A stretch of DNA of 64,000 nucleotides from Streptomyces sp. NBC_01314 (GTDB lineage: Bacteria; Actinomycetota; Actinomycetes; Streptomycetales; Streptomycetaceae). The DNA lies in the NCBI RefSeq assembly GCF_041435215.1, contig NZ_CP108394.1, positions 1,984,001 through 2,048,000 on the forward strand, in the 5' to 3' direction. A program made the translations under genes and the position numbers. This document shows positions 41,109 through 52,346 of the stretch, piece by piece (within the stretch, counting starts at the first letter, position 1; the number at the start of each line of letters is the position of its first letter). The notes under the pieces are model-generated. The model saw only the letters and a list, made by a program, of their open reading frames with translations, did not search any database and was not told the origin of the DNA.

Positions 41109-41860
41109 TCCGGGTCGCGGCCGTCGGGGACATCCATCTGGGGCCGGACGGCCGAGGCCTTCTCCGCCCGGCCTTCGACACCCTGCCCGACCACGCCGAC
41201 CTGCTGCTGCTCGCCGGGGACCTCACCCGCCACGGCACACCGGAGGAGGCCCGGGTCGTCGCCGACGAGGTGGCGGGGCTGCCGGTGCCGGTGGTCGCCG
41301 TCCTCGGGAACCACGACCACCACGCCGAGCGCCCCGAGGACGTGACGGCCGTGCTGCGGGACGCGGGCGTGACCGTACTGGAGGGCGAGGGAACCGTCCT
41401 CCATGTCGACGGGGTACGGGTCGGGGTCGCCGGGACGAAGGGGTTCGGCGGTGGCTTCGCCGGGCGCAGCGGCAGCGAGTTCGGCGAACCCGAGATGAAA
41501 GCCTTCGTCCGACACACCCGGGGGCTCGCGGACGGACTGCGCCGCGCTCTCGACGAGTTGGCGGAGGACGGCTGCACGGTCCGTATCGCGCTCACCCACT
41601 TCTCGCCCGTACCGGACACGCTCGTCGGTGAGCCGCTGGAGATCTACCCGTTCCTCGGCAGCTATCTGCTGGCCGAGGCGATGGACGAGGCGGGCGCCGA
41701 CCTCGCCGTGCACGGCCACGCCCACCTGGGCACCGAGCACGGCATCACCAGCGGTGGCGTACGGGTGCGCAATGTCGCCCAGCCGGTCATCCGGCGCGCC
41801 TTCGCGGTGTACCACCTGCCGGTGGACCGGGCGCACGGTGCGGGGGCAGACGGTTCGTAG
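41105..41860 (+). CDS. Metallophosphoesterase
   Basis: A 251-residue calcineurin-like phosphoesterase. Metal motifs in order: VGDIHLGPDG, LLLAGDLTRHG, VLGNHDHHAERP, ALTHFSPVPD and VHGHAHLGTEHG. It should cut phosphoester bonds with two metals. The substrate is unknown. GTG 41105 overlaps the stop of the BON gene. Linkage with a nucleotidyltransferase suggests nucleotide or RNA repair, but that is only an inference. Confidence 0.88.
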   Translation: MIRVAAVGDIHLGPDGRGLLRPAFDTLPDHADLLLLAGDLTRHGTPEEARVVADEVAGLPVPVVAVLGNHDHHAERPEDVTAVLRDAGVTVLEGEGTVLHVDGVRVGVAGTKGFGGGFAGRSGSEFGEPEMKAFVRHTRGLADGLRRALDELAEDGCTVRIALTHFSPVPDTLVGEPLEIYPFLGSYLLAEAMDEAGADLAVHGHAHLGTEHGITSGGVRVRNVAQPVIRRAFAVYHLPVDRAHGAGADGS

Positions 41861-41998
41861 CGCCTGCACCACGCCCGTGGCCCCGGCTGGTGCGGCGCGG
41901 TTCACCGGAGTCCAGGCACCCGGACAGCATCGGCGTCGAATCGTCCGCCCACGCGTCGACCGGCGTCGAGGGCTGGACCCCGGAGAACCGCACGGCTC

Positions 41999-43951
41999 CT
42001 ATGCCGCCGCCACCGGCGCTTCCGCCGGTGCTTCCGCCGGCGGGCCGTCGGTCTCGGCCTCGGGCTTCGCCGGCCGCGCCGACTCGGACTCCGTCTTCTC
42101 GAACTGCGTCCGGTACAGCTCCGCGTACCGTCCGCCCGCCGCCAGCAGCTCCTCGTGCCGGCCGCGTTCCACGATCCGGCCGGCCTCGACGACGAGGATC
42201 TGGTCGGCGGTGCGTACGGTCGACAGGCGGTGGGCGATGACCACGGCGGTCCTGCCCTCCAGCGCCTCCGCGAGGGCCTCCTGGACGGCGGCCTCCGAGG
42301 TGTTGTCGAGGTGGGCGGTGGCCTCGTCGAGGATGACGACGCGCTGGCGGGCCAGGAGCAGCCGGGCGATGGTCATGCGCTGGCGTTCGCCGCCGGAGAG
42401 CCGGTAGCCGCGTTCGCCGACGACGGTGTCGAGGGCGTCGGGCAGCGCCCGTACGAGGTCGTCGAGGCGGGCCCGGCGCAGGACGTCCCACAGGTCGTCG
42501 TCCGTGGCGTCGGGGCGGGCGAGGAGCAGGTTCGCGCGAACCGTCTCGTGGAAGAGGTGGCCGTCCTGGGTGACCATGCCGAGGGTGGCGCGCAGCGACG
42601 CGGCGCTGAGGTCGCGCACGTCGACGCCGCCGATGCGGACGGTGCCCGCGTCGGTGTCGTACAGCCGGGGCAGCAGTTGGGCGACGGTCGACTTGCCGGC
42701 GCCGGAGGAGCCGACGAGGGCGACGGTCTGGCCGGGCTCGGCGCGGAAGGAGACGCCGTGGAGGACCTCGGTGCCGCCTCGGGTGTCGAGGGAGGCCACT
42801 TCCTCCAGGGAGGCGAGGGAGACCTTGTCGGCGGACGGGTAGCCGAAGCGGACGTCGTCGAACTCCACGGCCACGGGTCCCTCGGGCACCTCGCGGGCGT
42901 CCGGCTTCTCCTCGATGAGCGGCTTGAGGTCCAGCACCTCGAAGACGCGCTCGAAGCTCACCAGGGCGCTCATGATCTCCACGCGCGCCCCGGCCAGCGC
43001 GGTCAGCGGCGCGTACAGCCGGGTGAGCAGCAGCGCCAGGGACACGATCGCGCCCGCCTCCAGGGTGCCGCGCAGCGCGAACCAGCCGCCGAGGCCGTAC
43101 ACCAGGGCGAGCGCGAGGGCCGAGACGAGGGTGAGGGCGGTGATGAACGCCGACTGCGCCATCGCCGTACGGATGCCGATGTCCCGTACCCGGGCGGCTC
43201 GTTCGGCGAACTCGGCGGACTCGTCGCCGGGCCGTCCGAAGAGTTTGACCAGGGTGGCGCCGGGCGCCGAGAAGCGCTCGGTCATCCGGGTGCCCATGGC
43301 CGCGTTGAGGTCGGCGGCCTCCCGCTGGAGCCGGGCCATCCGGCTGCCCATGCGTCGGGCGGGGATCACGAAGACGGGCAGCATGACGAGCGAGAGGAGG
43401 GTGATCTGCCAGGAGAGGGTGAGCATGACGGCGAGGGTGAGCAGCAGGGTGACCAGGTTGCTCACCACTCCGGACAGGGTGTTGCTGAACGCCCGTTGGG
43501 CGCCGATGACGTCGTTGTTGAGACGACTGACGAGCGCTCCCGTACGAGTACGTGTGAAGAACGCGACCGGCATGCGCTGCACATGATCGAAGACGGCGGT
43601 TCGCAGATCGAGGATGAGTCCCTCGCCGAGCGTCGCAGACAGGCGTCGGCCCAGCAGACCGAGCGCCGCTTCGGCGAGGGCGATGACGGCGATGAGCACG
43701 GCAAGGCGGACGACGCGTGTCTCCTCCCCGCCCGACACGATCACGTCCACGACGTTCCCCGCGAGCACCGGCGTCGCCACGGCGAGCAGCGCGGTCACGA
43801 CACTGAGGGCGACGAACCATGCGATACGGCGACGATGTGGACGGGCGAAGGCGCCGATACGCCGTAGCGTCGCGCGGGCGAAGGGACGGCTCTGCTGCTG
43901 GGCGGTCATCATGCCCTGCAGCTGGGTCCAGGCGGTGGTCTCCATACTCAT
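41999..43951 (-). CDS. ABC exporter, fused permease and ATPase, SoxR-type promoter
   Basis: A 650-residue half-transporter. Residues about 30-330 form six transmembrane helices (RIAWFVALSVVTALLAVATP at the start). The ATPase has Walker A LVGSSGAGKSTVAQL, signature RLSGGERQRMTIARL, Walker B RVVILDEATAHLD and the H-loop VVIAHRLSTVRT. The tail is Ala/Pro/Glu rich. It probably works as a homodimer exporting drugs or redox-active compounds. The promoter has a 19-bp spacer with a SoxR-like palindrome. Known biology: Streptomyces coelicolor SoxR controls an ABC transporter gene close to icd, the same neighbourhood as here. Confidence 0.92.
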   Translation of the reverse strand: MSMETTAWTQLQGMMTAQQQSRPFARATLRRIGAFARPHRRRIAWFVALSVVTALLAVATPVLAGNVVDVIVSGGEETRVVRLAVLIAVIALAEAALGLLGRRLSATLGEGLILDLRTAVFDHVQRMPVAFFTRTRTGALVSRLNNDVIGAQRAFSNTLSGVVSNLVTLLLTLAVMLTLSWQITLLSLVMLPVFVIPARRMGSRMARLQREAADLNAAMGTRMTERFSAPGATLVKLFGRPGDESAEFAERAARVRDIGIRTAMAQSAFITALTLVSALALALVYGLGGWFALRGTLEAGAIVSLALLLTRLYAPLTALAGARVEIMSALVSFERVFEVLDLKPLIEEKPDAREVPEGPVAVEFDDVRFGYPSADKVSLASLEEVASLDTRGGTEVLHGVSFRAEPGQTVALVGSSGAGKSTVAQLLPRLYDTDAGTVRIGGVDVRDLSAASLRATLGMVTQDGHLFHETVRANLLLARPDATDDDLWDVLRRARLDDLVRALPDALDTVVGERGYRLSGGERQRMTIARLLLARQRVVILDEATAHLDNTSEAAVQEALAEALEGRTAVVIAHRLSTVRTADQILVVEAGRIVERGRHEELLAAGGRYAELYRTQFEKTESESARPAKPEAETDGPPAEAPAEAPVAAA

Positions 43952-43958
43952 ACGGAGA

Positions 43959-43989
43959 ACGCTAGGACCTCGACCAAGCTTGAGGTCAA
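43959..43989 (-). promoter_or_regulatory. SoxR-type promoter of the ABC exporter
   Basis: On the minus strand TTGACC and TAGCGT are separated by exactly 19 bases, the long spacer used by MerR-class activators. CCTCAAGCTTGGTCGAGG (43985-43968) lies over the spacer and matches the classical SoxR box CCTCAAGTTAACTTGAGG at 13 of 18 positions. The ATG follows the -10 by seven bases, so the message should be leaderless. Confidence 0.75.
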
Positions 43990-44096
43990 GGGGCGGGGCA
44001 GCGTACGCCGGGGCGCGGTGAAAGTCCGCCGCCGGTCAGCCGCCGTCCCCGCGCCCGCAACCCCCTGTCGGCCGGGCACGGAGAACCTCTCCCGGT

Positions 44097-44638
44097 GTGA
44101 CGGCGATACCACTCCCCCGACGACCCACCAGGCGTGTTCCGGTACGGCGGGCGGCCGTCGCCATCGCATCGGCCGCCGTGGCCGTGGTCCTCCTCGTACG
44201 ACGGCCGTGTACAGCGGTGTTCGACCTCGTGCGTAGAGCGCTGACGGCGGCCGCCGGGCGCGCCGCCTCGGCACCGCCGCGCGTTGCCCGCTCGGTGCAC
44301 ACGCGGCCGGCGCGTGTGCCGGCGCTTCGGGCGGCTCGCTCGCGTTCCCGGCGCTCCAGGCCGCCGTGCTGGTCACCGTGGGGCTGGCGTTGGGACTCGA
44401 CATCCCTGTGCCGCACATGAGCTCGCCCGTCTCGCGGCCACGGTCGCGGTCGCCCTCGTGGGCTCCGGGCGGTCTCGGGTCGGTGGAGGCCGCGCTCGCG
44501 GTCGCCCTGGTGGCGGTCGGCGGTCCGGTGACCGTGGCGACCGCGGCGGTGCCGGCGTTTCGCGTCATCACGGTCTGGCTGCCGCTGCTGCCGGGCGCGT
44601 TGACGCTCGGCGCGCCGGTCCGGCTGAAGGTGATCTGA
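44097..44638 (+). pseudogene. YbhN/LPG-synthase-like membrane protein remnant
   Basis: A GTG at 44097 begins a hydrophobic, basic start (RRAAVAIASAAVAVVLLVRR). After several frame changes the end reads PGGLGSVEAALAVALVAVGG and FRVITVWLPLLPGALTL, the well-conserved last helices of UPF0104/lysylphosphatidylglycerol synthase-like proteins. Much of the middle is missing or out of frame, so no full protein is made. Confidence 0.7.
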
Positions 44639-44983
44639 CGCCGGGTGAGGTGTCGGCCGGAGCCGGAAGGAGGGCCCCGGCGGATCCGGGAGGAGCGGGC
44701 GGCCCGATCCGGCGGGCGGAGGCGGCCGTACCGCGGTGCACATCCGGACATTCCCCTGACCGCGGGGCCGGTCGTCGGCCGATCCGCGCAGGTCCGGTGC
44801 CGATCAGCCGTGCGGATACGGCAGGATGAGCGGTCGCGCCCGACGCCGTACACACGTCCGGGCAGGCGCTGATCGTGCATCTCGAATTCGAGCAGGTGGC
44901 AAGGTGACGACACATCACATACGGCCCACGGGACCTGACATACGGCCCCTCAGCCGCTCCCCGCGTCCCTCGGGAGGCGACCG
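44639..44983 (+). promoter_or_regulatory. Upstream region of MscS with direct repeats
   Basis: ACATACGGCCC occurs at 44917-44927 and again at 44938-44948, exactly 21 bases (two helical turns) apart, about 40-65 bases before the channel gene. It is a plausible activator or repressor site. Nothing else was seen in the gap. Confidence 0.45.
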
Positions 44984-46066
44984 ATGACCCGGGTCCTCAC
45001 CCTCGACGACTACCTCGTGGCCGGCATCACTCTGGCCGCCGGCCTGTTGGCCGCGTTCCTGCTGCGGCTGCTGCTGCGCTGGCTCGGCGGCCACGCCACG
45101 AAGACCCGCTGGGGCGGTGACGATGTCATCGTCGACACACTGCGCTCCCTGGTCCCCTGGAGCGCGTTCGTCGGCGGCGCGGCCGCAGCGGCGGCGGTGC
45201 TGCCGCTGACGAGGACCGTGCAGCACAACGTGAACCAGTCCCTGACGGTGCTGTTCATCCTGGTCGCCACGATCACGTCGGCCAGGGTGATCGCCGGTCT
45301 GGTGCGCTCGCTCGCCCAGTCCCGGGCCGGGGTCGCGGGTTCGGTCACGATCTTCGTGAACATCACCCGGGTCACGGTCCTCGCCATCGGCTGCCTGGTG
45401 ATCCTGCAGACCCTGGGCATCCCGGTCGCCCCGCTGGTCACCGCACTGGGCGTCGGCGGTCTCGCGGTGGCGCTGGCCCTTCAGGACACCCTCGCCAACC
45501 TCTTCGCGGGCATCCACATCCTCGCCTCGAAGACGGTCCAGCCGGGCGACTACATCAAGCTGAGCAGCGGCGAGGAGGGCTATGTCGTCGACATCAACTG
45601 GCGGCAGACGACGATCAAGTCGCTCTCCAACAACCTGGTGATCATCCCCAACGGCCAGCTCGCCGGCACGAACATGACCAACTTCAACCAGCCCGAGCAG
45701 GACATGACCGTGCTCGTGCAGGTGGGCGTCGGCTACGACAGCGACCTGGAGCATGTCGAGCGGGTCACCAACGAGATCATCGCCGAGACCATGAAGGAGG
45801 TCGAGGGCGCGGTCCCCGACCACGAGCCCGCCGTCCGCTTCCACACCTTCGGCGACTCCCGCATCGGGATGACCGTGATCCTCGGGGTCGGGGAGTTCAG
45901 CGACCAGTACCGGATCAAGCACGAGTTCATCAAGCGGCTGCACAAGCGGTACCGGGCCGAGGGGATCAGTGTGCCGGTGCCCCGGCGGGCGATCACGCTC
46001 CAGACCGGCGGTGGCAGCGTGGAGATTCCGCATCAGCGGGAGGCTGCCGTCCAGGTGGCCCCGTAG
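44984..46066 (+). CDS. MscS-type mechanosensitive channel
   Basis: A 360-residue small-conductance channel protein. Three hydrophobic segments cover the first 150 residues. The pore helix and beta domain read GIPVAPLVTALGVGGLAVAL, ALQDTLANLFAGIHILASKT and VQPGDYIKLSSGEEGYVVDI. The conserved NNLVIIPNGQLAGTNMTNF follows, with a cytoplasmic alpha/beta end. It opens on membrane tension and releases solutes after osmotic downshock. GGGAGG lies six bases before ATG 44984. A strong hairpin separates it from icd. Confidence 0.92.
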   Translation: MTRVLTLDDYLVAGITLAAGLLAAFLLRLLLRWLGGHATKTRWGGDDVIVDTLRSLVPWSAFVGGAAAAAAVLPLTRTVQHNVNQSLTVLFILVATITSARVIAGLVRSLAQSRAGVAGSVTIFVNITRVTVLAIGCLVILQTLGIPVAPLVTALGVGGLAVALALQDTLANLFAGIHILASKTVQPGDYIKLSSGEEGYVVDINWRQTTIKSLSNNLVIIPNGQLAGTNMTNFNQPEQDMTVLVQVGVGYDSDLEHVERVTNEIIAETMKEVEGAVPDHEPAVRFHTFGDSRIGMTVILGVGEFSDQYRIKHEFIKRLHKRYRAEGISVPVPRRAITLQTGGGSVEIPHQREAAVQVAP

Positions 46067-46125
46067 GGTCTTCGACCCCGCAGCCCCCACCCGTCCCATC
46101 CCTGGGGCTGCGCCCCAGACCCCGT

Positions 46126-48509
<2,384 letters not shown>

Positions 48510-48765
48510 CCTCACACGCCACCCTGTGTGGATCTGGGAACTGAGGATCCGAGAACCTTCGGGTCCGCACAGCACCGCCCCGGCCGGGATCGTTTCCGGC
48601 CGGGGTGGTGTGCTTTCTGCCCACTTTCGACCCCTCCCGCCCCCAAAGAGACTTCCTCCACGCAATTGCGTCAGTCACATGTGTATTCTGAACTCGGGCC
48701 GGGGACAAGCAAGTTGAGGTGTCGGCACACGTGCGTCAGGCAAGGCATCAGCGTGGGGAGAAGCG

Positions 48766-49629
48766 ATGGCCATGGCGGGGGGACCAACGGTACGGCGACG
48801 GCAGCTGGGGGCGGAGCTGCGGCGACTGCGTGAACACGCCGGCCGGAAGATCGAGGAGGTGGCGGCCCACCTCGAATGTTCCATGTCCAAGATCAGCCGG
48901 GTGGAGACGGGTCAGGCCCCCATCAAGGCTCGGGACGTACGGGACCTGCTGGGGTGGTACGGCGTCACCGACCCGGCGCAGATCGAGACCGTCCTGCAGA
49001 TCCACAAGGACGCGCAACAGCAGGGCTGGTGGGCCCACTACGGCGAGGTGTTGCCCTCCGGCATGGCCACGTACGCCGGGCTGGAGTCCGATGCCCGCGC
49101 GCTGCGCTCGTACGAGCCCACATTTGTGCACGGGCTGCTCCAGACCGAGGAATACGCCCGTTCCGTGATCTCCGCCGCCCGCCCGAACGAGCCGTACGAG
49201 GTGGACCAGCTGGTGCGGTTCCGCAAGGAGCGCCAGACGCTGCTGACCCGTGACCCGGACCCGCTGGAGCTGTGGGTCGTCGTCGAGGAGAGCGCGCTGC
49301 GGCGCCCGGTCGGCGGCCCGGAGGTGATGGCGGCCCAGCTCGCCCACCTGGCCGAGGCGACGACCATGCCCCACGTCACCATCCAGATCATGCCGACGGC
49401 CAAGGGCGCGCACGCGGCGCTGGCAGGGATGTTCTCGCTGCTGGAGTTCGAGGGCCACGCACCGACCGTGGTCTACGTCAACTCCATCGCCGGCAACGTG
49501 TACCTGGAGAAGGAGCGCGACGTGCGCGCCTTCGTCCAGACCTTCGACCTGGTGCGGGCCGCGGCCCCGGATCCGCAGGAGACGCCCGCCACGCTGGAGA
49601 ACATCGCTAGGGAGATGCGGAGCGGATGA
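48766..49629 (+). CDS. XRE-family regulator with DUF5753
   Basis: A 287-residue protein of the large Streptomyces group that pairs with DUF397 proteins. The helix-turn-helix is RKIEEVAAHLECSMSKISRV followed by ETGQAPIKARDVRDLL. The DUF5753 domain contains EPTFVHGLLQTEEYARSVIS and later FSLLEFEGHAPTVVYV. Members control development or antibiotic production through contact with the partner protein. ATG 48766 lies behind GGGGAGAAG. The DUF397 gene overlaps its stop by four bases. Confidence 0.9.
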   Translation: MAMAGGPTVRRRQLGAELRRLREHAGRKIEEVAAHLECSMSKISRVETGQAPIKARDVRDLLGWYGVTDPAQIETVLQIHKDAQQQGWWAHYGEVLPSGMATYAGLESDARALRSYEPTFVHGLLQTEEYARSVISAARPNEPYEVDQLVRFRKERQTLLTRDPDPLELWVVVEESALRRPVGGPEVMAAQLAHLAEATTMPHVTIQIMPTAKGAHAALAGMFSLLEFEGHAPTVVYVNSIAGNVYLEKERDVRAFVQTFDLVRAAAPDPQETPATLENIAREMRSG

Positions 49630-49901
49630 TGAGCACGGACAACGGGCGACGGGTCCCGCAGGTCGAGCCGACCGCCCTGAGGGACGCGCTCTGGCACAGG
49701 AGCAGCCACAGCTCGGGCAACGGCGCCTGTGTGGAGGTGGCCTTCGTCGAGAGCCTGACAGCCGTCCGGGACTCCAAGGACACCGACAGGCCAGGCCCGG
49801 TGTTCCGGCCCGCGGAATGGCGGAGGTTCGTCGGCGGGGTGCGTTCGGGGTGGCCGGGTGGCCCCTGTCCACGGGAAGCCGCCCGTGTACGGGACATCTG
49901 A
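49626..49901 (+). CDS. DUF397 protein, partner of the XRE regulator
   Basis: A 91-residue protein. The DUF397 core reads LWHRSSHSSGNGACVEVAFV, AVRDSKDTDRPGPVFRPAEW and FVGGVRSG. It probably acts as antagonist or partner of the upstream regulator, as in the WhiJ/AbaA-type modules. It starts on an ATGATG that overlaps the upstream stop. The end runs 44 bases into the next gene. The C-terminal 15 residues are not conserved-looking. Confidence 0.9.
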   Translation: MMSTDNGRRVPQVEPTALRDALWHRSSHSSGNGACVEVAFVESLTAVRDSKDTDRPGPVFRPAEWRRFVGGVRSGWPGGPCPREAARVRDI

Positions 49902-50508
49902 GGGCGCAGATCTCGCGTCCGATTCCGTCTCCGGGCTCCTCGCCTCCGGCGCCTTCTACGCGTCGCAGACGTTCTGGACGGCCGCCGGTGTCGCGGTGGC
50001 CGTGCTCATGGGCTGCGGCGCGGTCTGGGCCGCCCTGCGCGCGGCGCATCCCAGACGTCGGCTCACGTACTCGACGACCCACGCCCCGCTGGTCCACGAG
50101 CCGGTCGGCGGCGCGCTGGAGATCCGGTGCAACGGCACGCTGCTGGCCGACCCCCACCTGGTGCGGATCGTCCTCACCAATCCGGGCCGACGGGACATCC
50201 CGAGCGGCGCCTTCGACCGCGGCCAGCCGATCCGGGTGGAGCTCGGGGTGCCCTATGTGGAGCTGGTGGCCACCGAGTCGGAGCCCAGCGCGGCCGAGCT
50301 CCCGCCCGTCACCCTCCACGGCTCCGAGCTGAGGATCGGGCCGGGCCTCATCGGCTGCGGCACGACCGTCACCTGTCTCCTCCTGGTCGACACTCCCCCG
50401 GCCTGCCGCTACCGCCACTCACTCCTGGACGTCAAGGTGGAACAGATTTCTCTCCCGGCGGCCTCGCGCTGGGCCGCCATACGCCCGGCCCCGCTGGTCC
50501 GTCCGTAG
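49858..50508 (+). CDS. Hypothetical single-helix membrane protein
   Basis: A 216-residue protein I cannot place in a named family. One transmembrane helix is clear (TAAGVAVAVLMGCGAVWAAL, residues about 41-60). The following 150 residues look like a beta-rich cytoplasmic domain (LEIRCNGTLLADPHLVRIVL, TNPGRRDIPSGAFDRGQPIR). It overlaps the DUF397 gene and is on the same strand, so it belongs to that operon. The start may be the GTG at 49858 or a later GTG at 49885. Confidence 0.7.
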   Translation: MAPVHGKPPVYGTSEGADLASDSVSGLLASGAFYASQTFWTAAGVAVAVLMGCGAVWAALRAAHPRRRLTYSTTHAPLVHEPVGGALEIRCNGTLLADPHLVRIVLTNPGRRDIPSGAFDRGQPIRVELGVPYVELVATESEPSAAELPPVTLHGSELRIGPGLIGCGTTVTCLLLVDTPPACRYRHSLLDVKVEQISLPAASRWAAIRPAPLVRP

Positions 50509-50588
50509 CGCCGTCCACGCACGCCCTGACGCCCGCACCCCGCAACCCTGTGCTCGCGGCCCCGGGAACCGGGGCGGAGTGCCGACCG

Positions 50589-51578
50589 TCAGCCGGTGCC
50601 CAGGGCCGTGCGCAGGGTGGCGATCGCCTGTCCGATGGCGGCCTCGGCGGCGTGCGTTCCGCGCAGGGCGTCGAGCATGACGAAGTCGTGGATGATGCCC
50701 TGGTAGCGCACGGCGGTGACCGGTACGCCCGCCTCGCGCAGCTTGTTGGCGTACGCCTCGCCCTCGTCGCGCAGGACGTCGGCCTCGGCGGTGATGACGA
50801 GGGCCGGGGGCAGGTCCTTGAGCTGCTCGGGGGTGGCGCGCAGCGGTGAGGCCGTGATCCGGGCGCGTTCGGCCTCGTCGGTCGTGTACTGGTCCCAGAA
50901 CCACTGCATGCCGTCGCGGCGCAGGAAGTAGCCGGTGGCGAACTGGTGGTAGGAGCCGGTGTCGAAGGCGGCGTCGGTCACGGGGTAGAACAGCACCTGC
51001 TGGACCAGCGGGACGTCACCGCGCTCCTTGGCCATCAGGGTCAGCGCGGCGGTCATGTTGCCGCCGACCGAGTCACCGGCCACGGCGATGCGGGTGGCGT
51101 CGAGAAGGCGGCCGGCGCCCTCGGTGACGATCCAGCGGGCCACCGCGTAGTTCTGCTCGATGGCGACCGGGTAGCGGGCCTCGGGTGAGAGGTCGTACTC
51201 GGGGAAGACCACGGCGGCGTTCGCGCCCACGGCCAGCTCGCGCACCAGCCGGTCGTGGGTGTGGGCGTTGCCGAAGACCCAGCCGGCGCCATGGATGTAG
51301 AGGATCACCGGAAGCGTGCCCTCGGCGCCCGCCGGACGGACGATACGAGCCCGGACCTCGCCGGTGGGCCCGCCCGGCACGGTGACCCATTCCTCGTCGA
51401 CGGGCGGCTTCTCGATGTCGCCCGACTGCACCTCGTCGACCGTCTTGCGGCCCTCCAGCGGACTGAGGTCGAAGAGGTACGGCGGGTTCGCGGTCGCCTC
51501 CGCGAAGCCCGCGGCGGCGGGCTCCAGGACGGGACGGGGGCCGGTGGCGTCGGCGATGCCGGGGGTGTTCTCGGACAT
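50589..51578 (-). CDS. Alpha/beta hydrolase, HSL-type esterase
   Basis: A 329-residue esterase of the hormone-sensitive-lipase group. The oxyanion motif is ILYIHGAGWVFGN, a variant of HGGG; the nucleophile elbow is AVAGDSVGGNMTAAL; the acid is in ITAEADVLRDEG and the histidine in QGIIHDFVMLD. ATG 51578 has GAGGAG eight bases upstream. It is divergent from an OhrR-like redox regulator, with a long interrupted palindrome in the gap, which suggests induction by organic peroxide or a similar oxidant. Confidence 0.9.
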   Translation of the reverse strand: MSENTPGIADATGPRPVLEPAAAGFAEATANPPYLFDLSPLEGRKTVDEVQSGDIEKPPVDEEWVTVPGGPTGEVRARIVRPAGAEGTLPVILYIHGAGWVFGNAHTHDRLVRELAVGANAAVVFPEYDLSPEARYPVAIEQNYAVARWIVTEGAGRLLDATRIAVAGDSVGGNMTAALTLMAKERGDVPLVQQVLFYPVTDAAFDTGSYHQFATGYFLRRDGMQWFWDQYTTDEAERARITASPLRATPEQLKDLPPALVITAEADVLRDEGEAYANKLREAGVPVTAVRYQGIIHDFVMLDALRGTHAAEAAIGQAIATLRTALGTG

Positions 51579-51653
51579 GGCGATCTCCTCTGGTGCGGTG
51601 CCACGGGTGGGCTCGACCGGCGCGGTTTCGCCGGCCGGCGGCACACAACAACC

Positions 51654-51697
51654 ATATCGCGCGACTAGGTCGTGCACAACTAAGTAGCGCTCGATAT
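51654..51697. promoter_or_regulatory. Interrupted palindrome in the esterase/OhrR gap
   Basis: ATATCGCGCGACT (51654-51666) and AGTAGCGCTCGATAT (51683-51697) are inverted repeats with one or two changes. The gap holds TCGTGCACAAC. The TATAAT-like end of the right arm may be the -10 of the regulator. Likely operator for the OhrR-like protein. Confidence 0.6.
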
Positions 51698-51733
51698 AAT
51701 CGGGGAGACTTGAAGGTAGGGTGGGTGATCGTC

Positions 51734-52279
51734 ATGCAGAGCCCAGGACGGAGGAGCGACACCGTGAGCACAGTCGGCGACATCGTGAGCGCGAGCGGAA
51801 CGGCCGAGGCCCCGGCTTCGGCGCTGGGATCGGGGCCGGGACCGGGACCGGGGCGCAGTCTGCTCCTGGACGACCAGCTCTGTTTCGCCCTGTACGCCGC
51901 CTCGCGCGCGGTCACCGCCCGCTACCGGCCGCTGCTCGACGAGCTGGGGCTGACCTATCCGCAGTACCTGGTCATGCTGGTGCTCTGGGAGCAGGACTCG
52001 ATCTCCGTACGGGACCTGGGCGCCGCGCTCCAACTGGAGTCCAGCACGCTCTCCCCGCTCCTGAAGCGGCTGGAGGCCGGCGGGCTGCTCCGCCGCGAGC
52101 GCCGTACGGACGACGAACGCTCGGTCGCCATCCGCCTCACCCGGTCCGGCGCCCAGCTCCAGGAGCGGGCCCGGACCGTCCCCGTGGACATCGGCGAAGC
52201 CATGGGACTGACCCCCGAACAGCACACCATGGCCAAGCGGTTGCTGCGGCTGCTCACCGCGAACGTCGGTCGGACGTGA
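51734..52279 (+). CDS. OhrR-like MarR-family redox regulator
   Basis: A 181-residue MarR protein. The stretch LLLDDQLCFALYAASRAVTA contains the N-terminal cysteine (Cys50) that in OhrR senses organic hydroperoxides. LTYPQYLVMLVLWEQDSISV and LLKRLEAGGLLRRERRTDDE complete the winged helix. A Gly-Pro rich N-terminal tail precedes the domain; a GTG at 51764-51766 is an alternative start. The usual partner Ohr is absent; the divergent esterase takes its place. Confidence 0.88.
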   Translation: MQSPGRRSDTVSTVGDIVSASGTAEAPASALGSGPGPGPGRSLLLDDQLCFALYAASRAVTARYRPLLDELGLTYPQYLVMLVLWEQDSISVRDLGAALQLESSTLSPLLKRLEAGGLLRRERRTDDERSVAIRLTRSGAQLQERARTVPVDIGEAMGLTPEQHTMAKRLLRLLTANVGRT

Positions 52280-52346
52280 CCGAGGGCGGGCGTGCCGGAG
52301 CGGAAGGCTGACGTGACCGGGGGCGGGCGGGCCCGACGCGCGAGGT

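Noticed and set aside
42155..43867. 570-codon plus-strand frame over the ABC exporter
   Set aside because: Shadow; the minus strand carries all Walker and signature motifs.
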